A stretch of 64,000 bases of DNA from Ceratodon purpureus (lineage: Eukaryota; Streptophyta; Bryopsida; Pseudoditrichales; Ditrichaceae): assembly GCA_014871385.1 (NCBI GenBank), contig CM026421.1, positions 14,940,548 to 15,004,547 of the forward strand. Reading direction: 5' to 3'. Below the pieces are notes generated by a model. It saw only the letters and a program-made list of their open reading frames with translations, ran no database searches and was not told where the DNA came from. Every line of letters starts with the position of its first letter. The stretch's first letter is position 1. Position numbers and translations under genes: made by a program. Positions 12,181-25,050 of this stretch are shown one piece after another.

Positions 12181-12433
12181 TCCCCCCATCGAGCGTGGCT
12201 CGGAGGCCAGGTTCGGGGGGGTGGGAGGGGGTGGGGGCAAATCTCTGCCCCTATTATTTGCCTTGAGTGGGGGTCCTCGTGATCTCAAAAGGACCTCCTA
12301 GGGTAATTTGGTGCCTACGAGCCCAAATTTACAAAAAAAAAAACCAAAAAAAGACCCCAGGACCCCAAAACGGGGAGGGGCAGAATTTTGGCCCCCACCG
12401 AACCTGGCAACCGAGCCACGCTCGATGGGGGGA
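12181..12433. mobile_element. 253-bp fold-back element with 23-bp perfect terminal inverted repeats
   Basis: The first 23 bases (12181-12203, starting TCCCCCCATCGAGCGTGGC) are the exact reverse complement of the last 23 (12411-12433). A further inverted pair, CCAGGTTCG (12208-12216) and its complement (12399-12407), continues the stem. The interior is G-rich on the left and C-rich on the right and contains an A-run. There is no coding capacity, so a non-autonomous DNA transposon (MITE) is likely. I could not define a target-site duplication. Confidence 0.7.
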
Positions 12434-14731
12434 TATAATGAGACCCCTGAAGCTCTATGCCTTAGTTTTCTTGCAGGATCAACACAAACAGGATCATTTT
12501 CTCGTTCAACACAAACTCTGCCCGGTGCTGAATCTTTTGACAGACATCAACACAAGCAATGGTAAACCCCATAATGCGGAGGACGAGGAACTCCTGTGGT
12601 GTAATCCTTTGATGCCTAGGAAAGGCTTCCAAGCATTATTTATCATGCAAATAACAAACACTAAAATTTGTATATTCACCTTGTTATAAGTTGTAACTAA
12701 GTGATTTTCTTTTACTTTGAACAGTATTTGGATGGATAAAATATGACTCGTTGGATGCATCGAACATGGATGAGAATGATTTAAAGGTAGTCACTTGAGC
12801 CATTGTAGATTAACCTTGGAGCACATATAACCCCTAACTATCCTTAAAACCCAAAATGGGTTTTGGCTATTTCGGGCAGCCTAGATGGGGAGGTTAAAAG
12901 TAATATTTTTTTTCAAGATTTTTACTGGGAGCTCCTTTTACAGTAAAGTCTATGTAGTAAAAAATTTGAAGCCAAATTCCAATTTTAGAACCTTCATCTA
13001 GAAATTTTAGGTTTCAAGTCCAAAACGGGCAGTCTAAAATTAGGTCTTTTTATAAAAACAAAAATTGAAATATGTTCATAACCAAATCACTACTTAAATT
13101 CCATAGTGACCCCAAGTCAAAAAGTTTACCAATTTTACAAGGGCAGCCTCCAAAACTTACAAAGACAAGCTTCAAAGTTTTTAGTAATTTTTGAATTTTT
13201 CCTTTAAAAATTTGTCAAAATTCAAGATTTTTGAATTTTTTAAAAATTATTTTTTCTGAAAATAAAAAATTTATAAAGGTACCTACTCACCGTTCACTTT
13301 TTCTCTAGCTTACAAATTGTTTTTGAAATGCATGTTTTACTATTTTGTCAAGTTTATACCTTCTTATAGAAAATAATTTTTATGAAGGTCTAAAAAGCGT
13401 TTTTTTGGCCTAAAATTTTGCATGAGCATACCTAACTTGCTTAGCTACATGAAAAAAAATGTGACCAAAATGTTTTAAGTAATAATCATCAAGTCTCCGT
13501 TTGGCCCATTTGCACCATGCCTCTCGGCCAAGGCCCAAAAAATCATCTGCTGAAACTTTGAACACTAAGATCTCACTAATGAAAAACATCCAATGGTTGA
13601 AATTTGGATCAGTTCTTCCAAGTAGGGTTAGGTACAAGATCTTACGGTTGAATTTCCAAAAAAGGTTAAAAAGTTTGTTTCATATCCACGGGAGGGCATA
13701 GTGGTAAAAAATCGCAGTTTTGAGGATTCAAGCTCTCCAAAACACAAGGAAATTTAGGGGATAAATATTGTTGTCATCTATTGGTCTATTCATGAATCAT
13801 CAAGATTGCACTTCCAATTTACCATTGCCTTAACTTCATGAGGTTATAAGACCATCGCCATTGGTTCCACCAATGGTTACGTCAACGGTCACGCTAATTG
13901 GTGATTGGCGAAGCGGGTCTTGGCAAAGTAGTCATTGAGGTCCCGTCAATGCCAAAAATGGTATTAGTCATTCCAAATGTAGTGCCTTGGACGACACCTT
14001 GTAGTGAGTCATTTGACTCATTTTTTAACGATAAATTCAATTCTTATATGTATGATAAAGAATTTCAAATTGTCAAAGGGGAAAAGTGGAGGGAAGAAGG
14101 TGGTAGGGCCCTCCCACATTCGCCACATGTCTTGTTGGAGGTAGCCCACATGGGCGTGCTAGTAGATTCGTAGAGAGTGCTCCTCGCACGGAGGCCGGGG
14201 CACTCCAACCCCCGCTTCTGGCGCTTCCGTTGGGGGGAATTGGTGGCAATGCCCTAACTTCTTCTTGCACTATCCAAATATTGCATTCTAACTAAGTGCA
14301 AGTGCAGTGGTTCCTTATGGATATGGCTTAATGCAAATACTTGTTAATATTCTACTTATAGTAAGCATTCACGTACAATTCCAAGGACTGTTTCAGCCAT
14401 TCAGATACACTTTAAACTTACCTTCCACTGTCATCCCCCAAAGTGTTGATTTTTCAAGTTCGTCAACCTTTGAGCTTTCTCTACGGCAGGCTCGTCGACA
14501 CTGGTAACTGCAGACATTATGCTGGATCAGTTGGCATTAGCAATTACTGGTGGTGCCAGACATAAGTCTGCTGCTGTGCAGCGAGCTGACAAACAAAAAA
14601 TATGCTTGAAAATGGTCAAGCCATCATGATTTTATTCCCTGCTGCTGCTCCTGCTATGCAATTGAAACTCGATAAACAGTGTCATGCTGAGGTAGTGTAT
14701 TGTACTTCCGGTGCAGTCTACATTCACTAGA
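12434..14731. other. Intergenic DNA, no gene recognised
   Basis: AT-rich with several short frames and none of known family. A GC-richer patch at about 14080-14260 ends in a C-rich stretch. I see nothing supportable in it. Confidence 0.45.
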
Positions 14732-14879
14732 AGCAGACCTGTCGTTCCTCACTCAAAAAGTGTCGCCCTTCACTGACGGAGAAGGTGGAAAAGGGCACTT
14801 TTTCTTGTCTTTTGTGACTCCAGTGACTCGCCAACTTCGAAATTGCTTGATATAGTAAGTGAGGAACGACAGGTTTGCT
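14732..14879. mobile_element. 148-bp fold-back element, 22-bp terminal inverted repeats
   Basis: Arms 14732-14753 and 14858-14879 match in 21 of 22 positions in inverted orientation (core ACCTGTCGTTCCTCACT). Directly inside the left arm, 14754-14770 pairs imperfectly with 14791-14807, so the element folds into a nested stem with about 50 extra bases on one side. It has no coding capacity. It is probably a small non-autonomous element. Confidence 0.6.
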
Positions 14880-17800
14880 AGTAGTGATTTGCATATATGA
14901 GGATACTTCCATAAGTAGTAAGCCTCTATATCATTGGCAAGGCAAGTTAGTTATGACATGTCCAGACATGGAAGGCTGGCGACTGCAATCAGCTGCAAGT
15001 AGTAGCAACCCCGGGACCCCAGGCGCAGATTGCCTGCACCCTCGTCTGTCTGAATGCGTGGTACAGTTTCCACCTTGAGCCTCATGGATTTGGGGAACGG
15101 CAACAGCTGCGTCGCATGGCTTTGTTTTGCCTGGAAGTGCATGTGCAACGCATGTGATGAGTATATTCAAGGTTTCTCAAAGTGCGGGCTGCAATATCCA
15201 CACTATGGTCAGTAATAACTCATTTGGCACCAGATGTGTTTGCACACTGAGCAAGGAGTGATCTCTCATTCACTCACTGGGGCAGGTGCCAGCACCTTAC
15301 CCTAGTCAACATTCGAGTTTGAAACTTGGAAGGTGATGCAGTGATGACCACAGTGGATGATTGTGATTTTGAGGTAAACCGACCTATTCCTGAGCATTTA
15401 ATTGCCCAAGTTGGGCTGGGCGAAGCAGAGTTGGCATTGGAACTTGGTAAGGATTATTGATGTGCCAAACAAGCAAACAAAAGGGTGGAACATTGTAAAT
15501 CATCTCTGAAAATTAATGTATTTCTTGAATATGCTCAAAACATATCCTTGTCAGATGAACATGAGGCTTGGACGCTTATGAGATTGACTCAACCACCAAA
15601 TTTTCATGGTATGGATCAGAACTATGATGTGTAGGGTCTGCAACTATTGATTATTTGATTTGCCGAAGGCAAGATAAAATGCATAATGTCTTCTATTCCT
15701 CGCTGTAAGAAATTGCATGAGATGATGAGATTGAAGGTAAAATAACTTGAATTCCTAGAAAGTGAAAATGTGATATTCTTTAGAACTAACATAATCTTAT
15801 TCAATTGTCAAACATCACTTAGAAGTCATATGATGTAGTATGTGAAACCAAATATGGAATCTTATACAAAACATCTCAAATATTCAATCCAATCTTAAAA
15901 TGTATAATCAAATCCATCTTCTCCTAGAAAGAAATTGAAAAAGATTATGGTTGGAAACATTTGCTTTGATTTGACATCTATAGGACTCATGCAAAGACCT
16001 TTATTTCAATAAAAGATGCTTATTTTCCTACAGGTTTGAAGGTATTCTAAATAAGAACTACAATTCTTCGCATAAAAATCCAAATCTTTATTGATAACTT
16101 CATTATTCAACGAAAAATTTAAATTAGTGAACACAAGTGGAAAAATGGTTTAGGACGACCAACTTAGTATACTGTATACCAATGAGTTGGTATAAAATTC
16201 GAGTCCACCGAGCTCATGGTATACTCGTCGGTCGCCCCCAACAATTTTTTTACTAGTGGAACTAAACAAAGTGTAGATTTCTTCAAGTACTGGGCCTACA
16301 TTCAAGAAAAATTAAAGGTGCACATAAGAATTTAAGTTCTTAGGTGGGTCTTAGATTTGAAGAACACTACATGTAACATGAGTGGTCTGGATGATATCAT
16401 ATTACATGCAACTTAAGACCTTTGTACAACTAAATGTTAGCATATACATGATTAAGTTGGGTTTCATAGCATTATTCCTTGACATTTGTCCATTTGTCCA
16501 AGTCACGTGACAACCCAGATGGTCCACGAGGCGGGTGCAAGGCTTGCCAACATGGGTTGTCTGTCGGTCAGAGGGGGCCAGTATCCCTTCAATGCCATGG
16601 GAGAAATCCATTCATAAATGGCCACCAACTACCTTATAAGATTTTGAGGTTCCAAAGGATCAGCTTTAGAAGAGAAACAATTCAAGGACAAAATGTACAC
16701 ATGTCCCACTTGAAGGAGAAGTCAGTCACAGGATCATAGTACTATTCCGAGTATTGCTTGTTGGTTCCTGATGAGGCTCAAGAAATTATTTTGCCTTGTT
16801 TTGGGAACAATTGCACATGGACTTCAGTCTCTCTGTCTGCTCCTGCAGTCTAGCAGCAATGCCTTTCTTCTTCCTCGGGAAACGGGACATGTGACCCACA
16901 TAGCACTTCACTTACAGCTCAGGAGTCAGATCATGGTAAGTTGGTTAGTTTTATGACAATCTTCCAGGCTGTGGCTCACCTCTTGATCAACAGTTTTCAA
17001 ACCTTTGTGAAAATGAAAACAAGAACAACTCAAAGATACATTCAACTCTGCTGTAATGTCAAAGTTACAGGTCCTAGGCTATGAGCTGTTGTAACAAGAT
17101 CTCATTACAGGTTAGTTTCTGCTAATTTCCTTAGTTACAGTGACGGCACATGTATGACATTGTTTGATTCTTCAAATTTGGGACTACGCAAAACTGTGTC
17201 ACTTCTTCAGAAGTAATTTGTCATTGAAGATTAAGTTGTAGCAGTTAGGTCTTTCAAGGTCCTTGCAGTCTGTGGTTCCTCATAATTAAGGATATCTCAC
17301 ATGCTGATGTGGAAACCGACAAATCGTCGTTTGAAGTGCATGGATGACCCCTCGGTTGAGATATGCTAGATGTGGTACTAACTTAATAGAAGTGGGTGAG
17401 ACTCAGGTGGAATCAGCAGCCGCACCATCAGGATTGTCATACACTACCCACTACTTATCCATGACACTAAAACCTAGAGAGATTCAATCTGTGTTAGAAC
17501 AGGTTATACATTTTGTAATGCTTATGGCGAATAAACTAAGCTTCAGAGACAAGTTTGCCAGACCACATTTGATGAGGTTGTCTCAAATCATGGTCAATCA
17601 TTTCTTCCTTAACAAAACTTGACTTTTAGGGCTGGGGACCACTCGACCAAGAACTTCTTATAAATTAATCCAGCAAGTCAGCGCACAAAGAATGTGCAAA
17701 CCACATGATCTTTTAGACTACAGAAACAAGTCATCTCTCATAGAAAATTCTTTGTTGCAACTGAGGGCTGGACTCAGATTTCAATATGTAGCAGTTCTTC

Positions 17801-20800
17801 TGTGACCTTGCCATTCAGATTTCAAAACAAGGATACTTGGCAATTTTATCTTTGTCAAAACTTTCTCTGTCCAGTTAACTTCTCTGATAGAACTTAGAAG
17901 TTATTGTGATTTGAAATGCCGAAGATATCATGGCTGTCTACTGGAGTCTGGATAGCGATGTATTCATGAATAATAATAAGAATACCTACTAGGCATGGAG
18001 GGGCTCGACGATCGAGAAAGTTTGTCATAGCGTGAATGTTATCGTGAATGATTATAACAACAATAATTTCCTGTCAATATGCAAGCTTGAATACCTTATA
18101 ATTCAATCACCCAACTGACCGATGTGTGGCAAGATATATTGAGATACAGTATCCATGTGGGCTGTAAAGTCCATTTCTCACAACAAGCAACAAAGAAGCG
18201 TGTTGCATCCTACTCGCTTCCCATTCAAATGAGTTGATTCTGATTGTACTAATGTTCCTGCCACTGAGTTGCAAGCTAGCCAAGAGTACAAGCCCAGGCC
18301 TGCCAGTTTGTGACAGTCTCTAAATAAATCCTATAAATGATACCAAGGTTCCGTTCTGATCATTCAACATGCACGATATTACCTGATTTGAAACAAATTA
18401 TATAAAAGAATTTAATATATTATTATTATTATTCCTATTAATAATATAATGCAAAGTCTTAGGTTACAGATATTGATAGGCTGCAATGTTACATAAAAAC
18501 AGCAGTCATGAGTGGATGGCAGAGCATAAAACTCACTTGTGTCTTATGGATGGTTGTAATCTTACAAATGGGTTACAGTTTGTACTAACAGCATTTCCAC
18601 TGTTTCAACTCACACAGGAATTGCAGAAATTGCAGCCTCTGAGGTAGAGATATCCATAATCAATAACTTAAGCATTTCAGCATAGAAGACGTTGGGTTAT
18701 TGGGAAGGAGATATTTTTGTTGGAAGGGAAATAAGGTTTGTTAAAAATGAGCATTTTTTCAAAAAGAAACAAGTAAAATAAAAATTACTACGATTTTTTG
18801 GATTTAGAAGTTGGTCAAATCTCATAATCAACATATAGCTTCACTGATGAGAAACAACAACAAGAGTAGTGAAAGAACATAAGACTATTTAATTTTGTAA
18901 TAGCTACAAACATATTCTATTGGAAGACACATCCTTTTGATAAACTAGTCTGCAATACTGAGGAAATCTACTGATCGGGGATGGGGGCATTCCTGGTTAT
19001 GGGTATCTCTGCCTTATGTATCGGAAGTTCAGTAATTTAACTGATATTTACATTGATCTAGATTACAGATTGGTTTCAGAACCTTTTGGAATAAGGGTAT
19101 TTTTTTTGGAAAAAGTTTCAAATACATCTACATCCAGATATATTTTCAATGAAAAACAATAATCCTAATGTATAAAAGTTCACGTAGCTCTCTTGAAAAT
19201 GGCAAAATGATAAATTTTAGTTTAAGTTGGTCTAGGGAAACATTTAATTCTCTTTCACAAATTTATTCTGGGAAAAAAGAACAAGATACATATGCTCGAT
19301 GCAATTTTCTACCACATTTGAGTTTTGGGTGTTCTCTACATAGATGATAGAAGCATGTGGTTCCCTCCTGGATTCAATTGTCACCATCCATCAGTGAAAA
19401 CAAAAACCTCCACCCAAAACACTTGGTACAGAGATTTATCAGAGTTGTGATAAGAACTGAGTCATGCACAGGGTGTGTCCAAGAAAGCAAGGAGATGGAC
19501 AATTTGACATGGTCAGAGATTGCCTTGTTCAAGTTGCCGGCCATCATCATAATAACCATGTTCCCGTACTTATGACCAGTTCGACAGGAGTAACAACCCG
19601 GGTCAGCTCTTACCTCTCATTCTCAGTCTTAGATTGAAGTGCAGCTCTCCTAGATTTGCCACTCTACAGTACTCATCCTCACAATGACATTCATAACACT
19701 CACCCATGGCAGGTACAGGAGATCATTATGATAAGGGGCACATGGAAGTTCTAGAAATTGCTGAGAGTCCCTAAGTAGTAAGTTTGTACATCCTCTGTTC
19801 TGGGATCAGCACCCACTTGCCTTACAGTTGAAGAGTGCTTGGCCCAAGTCCAGATCTGTTCAAATGATTCTGAGCAAACAAAGAAATGTGGACAGGAAAG
19901 AGGTGTTCAACAACCATTGTCTGAATACAAAATTCAACTCCTTAGTTAGTTTACTAGGTAAGTTGAAAAACAAATCCCAAAGAACTTACAAAGAATGACA
20001 TTGTGTAAATTTCACCTGCCATTGTACATTCGCGGTTGGATTGCTGTCTGGCAAACTTCAGACTACTGTACTACAGAGCAATTTGCCTTTTGGGTCCACA
20101 GTAGAAGCTCAAGACATTGGACATTGGACATTTACATATATTGATGGGCTCAGTCTCTTTACCTGGGAGATGATTGATCTGGTGATACATCAAGCATCCA
20201 GGTGAAATCTGCACATGGATCACTTCACTTGGATGCAGAATGATATTATGCCGTATTAACTTAGCGTTATGACAAGTGAAATGTACTTGGAGCACGCAAC
20301 AATAATTTTAGGTAGTAGAACCTGCAGTGAGTAGCAGAAGCGATAAGCATATTAATCAGATGATCAGGTTGCTTCGTTCTCCATAATTCTACTTGTACTA
20401 CCACTCCAATGTAGAGAATGAAACCACACAAGTTTGCAGGCTGTAACCCGAACCACAAATACAAAAGAACAAGTAGAGCTACTAGCCACATTCTTGTTGC
20501 TGCAAGCCAATTTTGGAGCTAATTTGGCTCTCTTTATTACATCGTATCAAGAATGATCAATGTTAATCATGGAGAAAATCTAACTATTCCATTCCTCGGT
20601 GGATACCAAAATTGCCTTTCTCCAATTTTGCAAGTCCCTGAATGAGAAGAGGAGGCACCAAAGTATACCCTAGATTCTCACATCTCCAAACCCACCTGCT
20701 ATGGAAGATGAACACAACGACGTAATTTTTCCACGGGTGCTGCGGCTCTGTCAGGTTGGATATTTGAGTAATTGTCTGGCAGTTCGCTAGCCTCAAACCA

Positions 20801-20992
20801 ATCGGTACCGTGCACGCACCTAAACACAGCTCTAGTTAATCAGAAATTGTGCACCAAGATATCTATCTGATTGTTATGATCAGAAAAATTGAGTACATAA
20901 GGTTTATGAGTACTGCTATCTTAAGGGAAAGTGATTGAGATTCTTCAGAATGGGGAAGGATTCACACCCACTTACTTGGATCAGGCTGAGGT
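14880..20992. other. Six kb with no recognised gene downstream of DEG10
   Basis: Base composition is less AT-rich than the 46-64 kb region and many short frames occur, for example 16479-16739 and 17344-17622 (plus) and 20071-20491 (minus). None of their translations shows a domain I recognise, and no convincing exon chain could be built. The part nearest 20992 may include the DEG10 3' UTR. Long non-coding transcripts are possible but unproven. Confidence 0.35.
16153..16238. repeat. 86-bp imperfect palindrome
   Basis: The left part (GGACGACCAACTTAGTATAC, 16153-16172) pairs with the right end (about 16219-16238) with a few mismatches. The inner bases about 16175-16192 pair with about 16206-16221. 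The result is a single imperfect hairpin about 86 bases long. The size and mismatch pattern resemble either a tiny fold-back transposon relic or a small-RNA precursor. Confidence 0.5.
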
Positions 20993-23900
20993 CTACACTG
21001 GCTGGGCCTCCCTTTCCTCCTCAACGGGCATGCCCTCAGAATCCTTATTCTCCTCCTTATGCCAAGGCCCCTCCCAACTCAGAAAATTACCTTCATTAGA
21101 ATCCTCTTCTTCCAGTAGGTCTTTGGATGTATGTGATGGGATACGATGACGCTGCAAAATTCTTAAGGATGCCTCTCTTGCAGCCCGAAAATCTAGAACT
21201 ACCACTCGGTTATCATCTAGATCAAAGCGAAGGCTTGTCTCAGTGCATTCTTCTACAAGTTTACGCAGATGCCGTAGGTTATGAACTTCAACGCCATTGA
21301 CTTTGTTAACCTGTGAATCAAAGACGTGACATTGACGTCAGATCCAACTTACTCAAAAAAATTGACATCATCCCAGGTTTCTTGACATGAAAGGGGGTGG
21401 CAAATAAAGCGAATTCGAACATTTGAGCTCTCAGGTTAGGCCAAAGATTTAAGGCTTGCTGCTCAATGAGAATACCTGAAATTCATGAAATCTTTCGTAG
21501 CCAGCGTTTATCTCATCCATCAAAATCTGCGGGTCAAACATTATTAACATTGTATCCATTTAGAAACAGTCCCTTAATTAAATCAAGAACTTGAATAAGT
21601 TCAGTGAACGACTATGATTATGGCCCGACCCCACAAGTATCATGCAGCCCATCCTTAAAATGAGATTTTTTGTTTTTTCTTCGGAGCTAAAAATATGAAA
21701 AAAGGTCTATCTGGGAATGTCAACAGATAACTATTTAATCAAGCAAATCATGATCAAGGCATCTAATTTTCACCTGTGACAAGATGACAAGTTGCTGCCC
21801 AGGTTTGGTTGGATAAGCAGACAAGGCACGCTCACAAAGCCGCCGTGGCGAAGTATTGTACCAATCCTCCCCATATTCTTGCAAATACGGTTGAGACAAG
21901 GGTGTGAAAACAAGGCCCGCAAAAATGTAGTAACTTGGTAATGTATCAAATTGATGTATAGGTACCAAAGGTCGCAACTGCAAAAAGACATTGTGAAGGT
22001 CAAAATTTAATGTTAGGATCTACTAGAACAGTTCATTCCCTGACCTACTTTATATTCAGCAACCAATTAAACACAAATTAGCACCCTGTCATCCACAAAC
22101 GCTGTTCTTTCCATCTTTCACAAGCCTTCCTTTAATCTTTCACGAATAGTGCGTGAAAGTGCACTAAACATCAAAGCTCATCGGTTCCTAAATAATTGAT
22201 TTAGACAATTCAAGCCCAAAAAGGAACATTGGTTAGAAAGGAGTAGATGAGACAGGGTTCTACGTACAGGACCCAGCTTGATGTCAAAATGTAATTCTTG
22301 ACCTGCTCGCATAACAGTTACTTTGGCAGTTTCACCAGCTTCCTTCATCGACACAAGGTGATCGAATGAGATACGCTCCCTGTTACGAAAATGCACTGCA
22401 ATTTTCAGCCTTGTCAGCTCACCCTCACCTAAGCATCATCGTTCTTCAGAAAGTACCCTCTCTGACCTGGGAATATTATTGGCAGTTTAAGCCTTGATGT
22501 ACTCTCGCAAAAAATTCATGCTATCACATCGAAGGAACTCATGAAGATGCTGGTATAAATGTACGCAGTATACATACATACCAATTGGTTAATGAGTTTA
22601 GATGCAGAATTCAGGTTCATGAGTTAAACTATACATTCTGAATAGGCTAGAACTATTACCTGTTCCATCATTGGCAATGGGTATGCCATCGAAAGCCAGA
22701 ATCACATCATCTCTTTTAAGGCAGCGACTAGTATCAGTGAGAGGGTGGATCTTGTTGATTAATACGCCTGTCAGCCCGGGAGGCATCCTGTAAAACAAAA
22801 TTTGTAGCCGGACGAAACAAGTCATGCTTTTATGAACATTTGGACCGGAGAAGGGGCAGAATGAACGCACGCTACTATCACGATAAAGTAATTTCGCTCA
22901 CTAGTTCGTCCGAATAATTAGGACAACAACTCTTCTACCCGATGTCAATAAGTGATTAATTCTTGTGCGGTTTATTAAAAATTGTGCCTTCTCATAATTA
23001 GCATTGCCCGAACAACTGAACAAAGATGGCGCATTCTTCAACAAGCGACAAAAGTGCTAATTTTAAATCGACAGACACAACCTGAGAATATAGCTTGATT
23101 GAACATAGAGCGTAACCTTGACAAATCAAATACTTCAAAAAAATTATGACAAATTCTCTGTGATGAAGGAGAATCAGATTCTCTTACTTGAGATGCTCAC
23201 GTAGTTGCACGTTTTCAGCTGATTGGCATGTAACGCCCAATGAACAGAAGCCAATGTAGCCTCCAGTCTCCTCCACGTCCGCTAGAAAGTGCTTGATGAC
23301 TGGAACTGGTATAATATACCTGTAAAATAATCGAACTAGAAGCAGTCTCAACACCATACAGGACTACAATTCATCATCTGCAAAGCGCGATGTCAATAAG
23401 AGATAAAAATTCCCAACGCTTAAATTCATTCGGAGCAACCGTTGGACACATCGGAGAAGTATAACATACCCTATATTTTCTGCATTTGCAAGATTTTGAA
23501 ATGCCACTCCAACCACCTTGTCCTCCATAAGAGCAGGACCCCCGCTGTTGCCGGGATTGATAGCAGCATCAATCTGGATGGCCATGAGGTGAGCAGCTCC
23601 ATGCACATAGCGTGTTGGCTCAACTCTAGACACGACGCCACCGGTAACTGAGATGTTATCGCCTCCTGCAGAATTCAAAGAGTACCGTTTTAAAAACACA
23701 GGAGGGAATTCTCTTCCACAATCTAAAAGTTGTAGACATCAGCAGGTCCCATGAAAACTGTCTGATTGAGTCGCAAAAAGAAATTATGCTTGATTGGTTT
23801 CACAGATTGTGTAGTTATTTACAGTCATACCTTGAGGGTATCCAACAACTGCAACAGACTCTTGAAGGAACGGAATATCCCCGAGTTCAAGTTCCAGCAT

Positions 23901-24812
23901 TCCTTCCCAAAACTCATCATCGTGCACTCGTAAGAGAGCCAAGTCACATTCGTGGCCCACAGCCTCGATATGCGCATGATACTTAATGGGCGACCCGTGC
24001 TTGCGGACCATCATGTGGGTTTGATCAGCTACCACATGTGCATTTGTTACTATCCGACGACCTGATATCACGAACCCTGCAAATACCCAAATTGTAACCT
24101 GAGAACTTAACTACACAAATAGCACATTCAAATTTGAGATCCACCTTGCAACATTAAACATTTCGAACTGCATGATCAAAACCTGGTCTGCATGTTAATA
24201 ACATGTTGCTTCTCTTAGGAGGGGGGGACCAGATCAGTTGAGAGCAAAAACTTCGTTAAATATAAGGTGTTCGACTCCAATTGATTCTGCACTCAACAAG
24301 AAGGAAGGTGTAAGTTGCATTAGGGCTAAAAACTCACCAGAGCCAGTGGCCTCTCGCTGTGCTTTGTTCTGCCAGGGAAGGAAGTAGTTCGGACTGCTAG
24401 AAACTGCAAAGATCTTTACAACTGCGTCCAGTGCTATTTCTGTGGCCAGATAAGGATCCTGTGCACGACCTCTCTCAACCGGCGGACTCGCAATAGCCGT
24501 AGTGAACCCGCGGGCACCCACCAAACCCGTCGACTGCGTCCCAGAAAACAAACCCAATCTCCTACCATCACCCTCCCATCTCCCATTCTCAAAACCCCCA
24601 AAGCCAGCACCCCCTGAAACTCTCCCCCGAAGAAAAGACGAAGAAACCCCACTCCTCGTCACACCAGATCCCCCATTCTCAACCAAACTCCGTATCCTGT
24701 ACCCATCCCCATTGCACGCCTCTCCATTCCCTGCAATCCCCTTGGAGCTCAACAAACGCCGAGACGCATCCACAGTCCGCCGAACCGATGCAGACCTCAT
24801 CTTGTTGTACAT
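20993..24812 (-). CDS. DEG10: DEG10-type serine protease (DegP/HtrA family), 9 exons, 625 aa
   Basis: Exons on the minus strand: 24338-24812, 23831-24076, 23470-23665, 23188-23319, 22660-22787, 22268-22395, 21774-21977, 21476-21526, 20993-21310. All phases close. The N-terminus (first about 120 residues) is rich in Arg and Ser with few acids, as in mitochondrial presequences; Arabidopsis DEG10 is mitochondrial. A trypsin-like domain follows, with triad His172 (TNAHVV), Asp203 (HECDLALL) and Ser281 ([10 protein letters not shown]). A PDZ domain spans about 350-435 ([10 protein letters not shown] to FDIKLGP). The C-terminal region (about 436-625) holds the [18 protein letters not shown] stretch and ends in an acidic Glu-rich tail. 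The role is ATP-independent degradation of damaged or misfolded proteins. The start is the first ATG of the long first exon. IFT122 lies divergently 3.4 kb away. Confidence 0.92.
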
Positions 24813-24982
24813 TGCAATCCCAACTCCCCAAAATCACTCCAAAATTACAAAACTCCAACCATCCCACGGATTCTTATTCCATTTCCAGAATGTAACTCCT
24901 GATCCTTCCAAGCAACCTATGTGATCCTCTCGTGGATATTATATGCACTCAAAAAGCTCATCTCTCAGCAACTCCTTCCCCC

Positions 24983-25050
24983 TCAAACCCTTAAACCCTT
25001 AAACCCTTAAACCCTTAAACCCTTAAACCCTTAAACCCTAAACCTGAAAC
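24983..25050 (-). repeat. Telomere-like (TTTAAGGG)n tract upstream of DEG10
   Basis: About eight tandem copies of CCCTTAAA on the plus strand (TTTAAGGG on the DEG10 sense strand), ending in one canonical plant telomere unit, CCCTAAA. It starts 171 bp upstream of the DEG10 start codon. The AAACCCTAA telo-box is a known promoter element in plant housekeeping genes. A short interstitial telomere-derived repeat is the other reading. Confidence 0.8.

Noticed and set aside
20071..20796. Minus frames downstream of DEG10 as further exons
   Set aside because: The DEG10 frame ends in a stop at 20993 at a length typical of the family; the later frames show no domain or phase-compatible splice chain.
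24502..24924. 140-codon plus frame opposite DEG10 exon 1
   Set aside because: It is the antisense shadow of the GC-rich presequence exon of DEG10.
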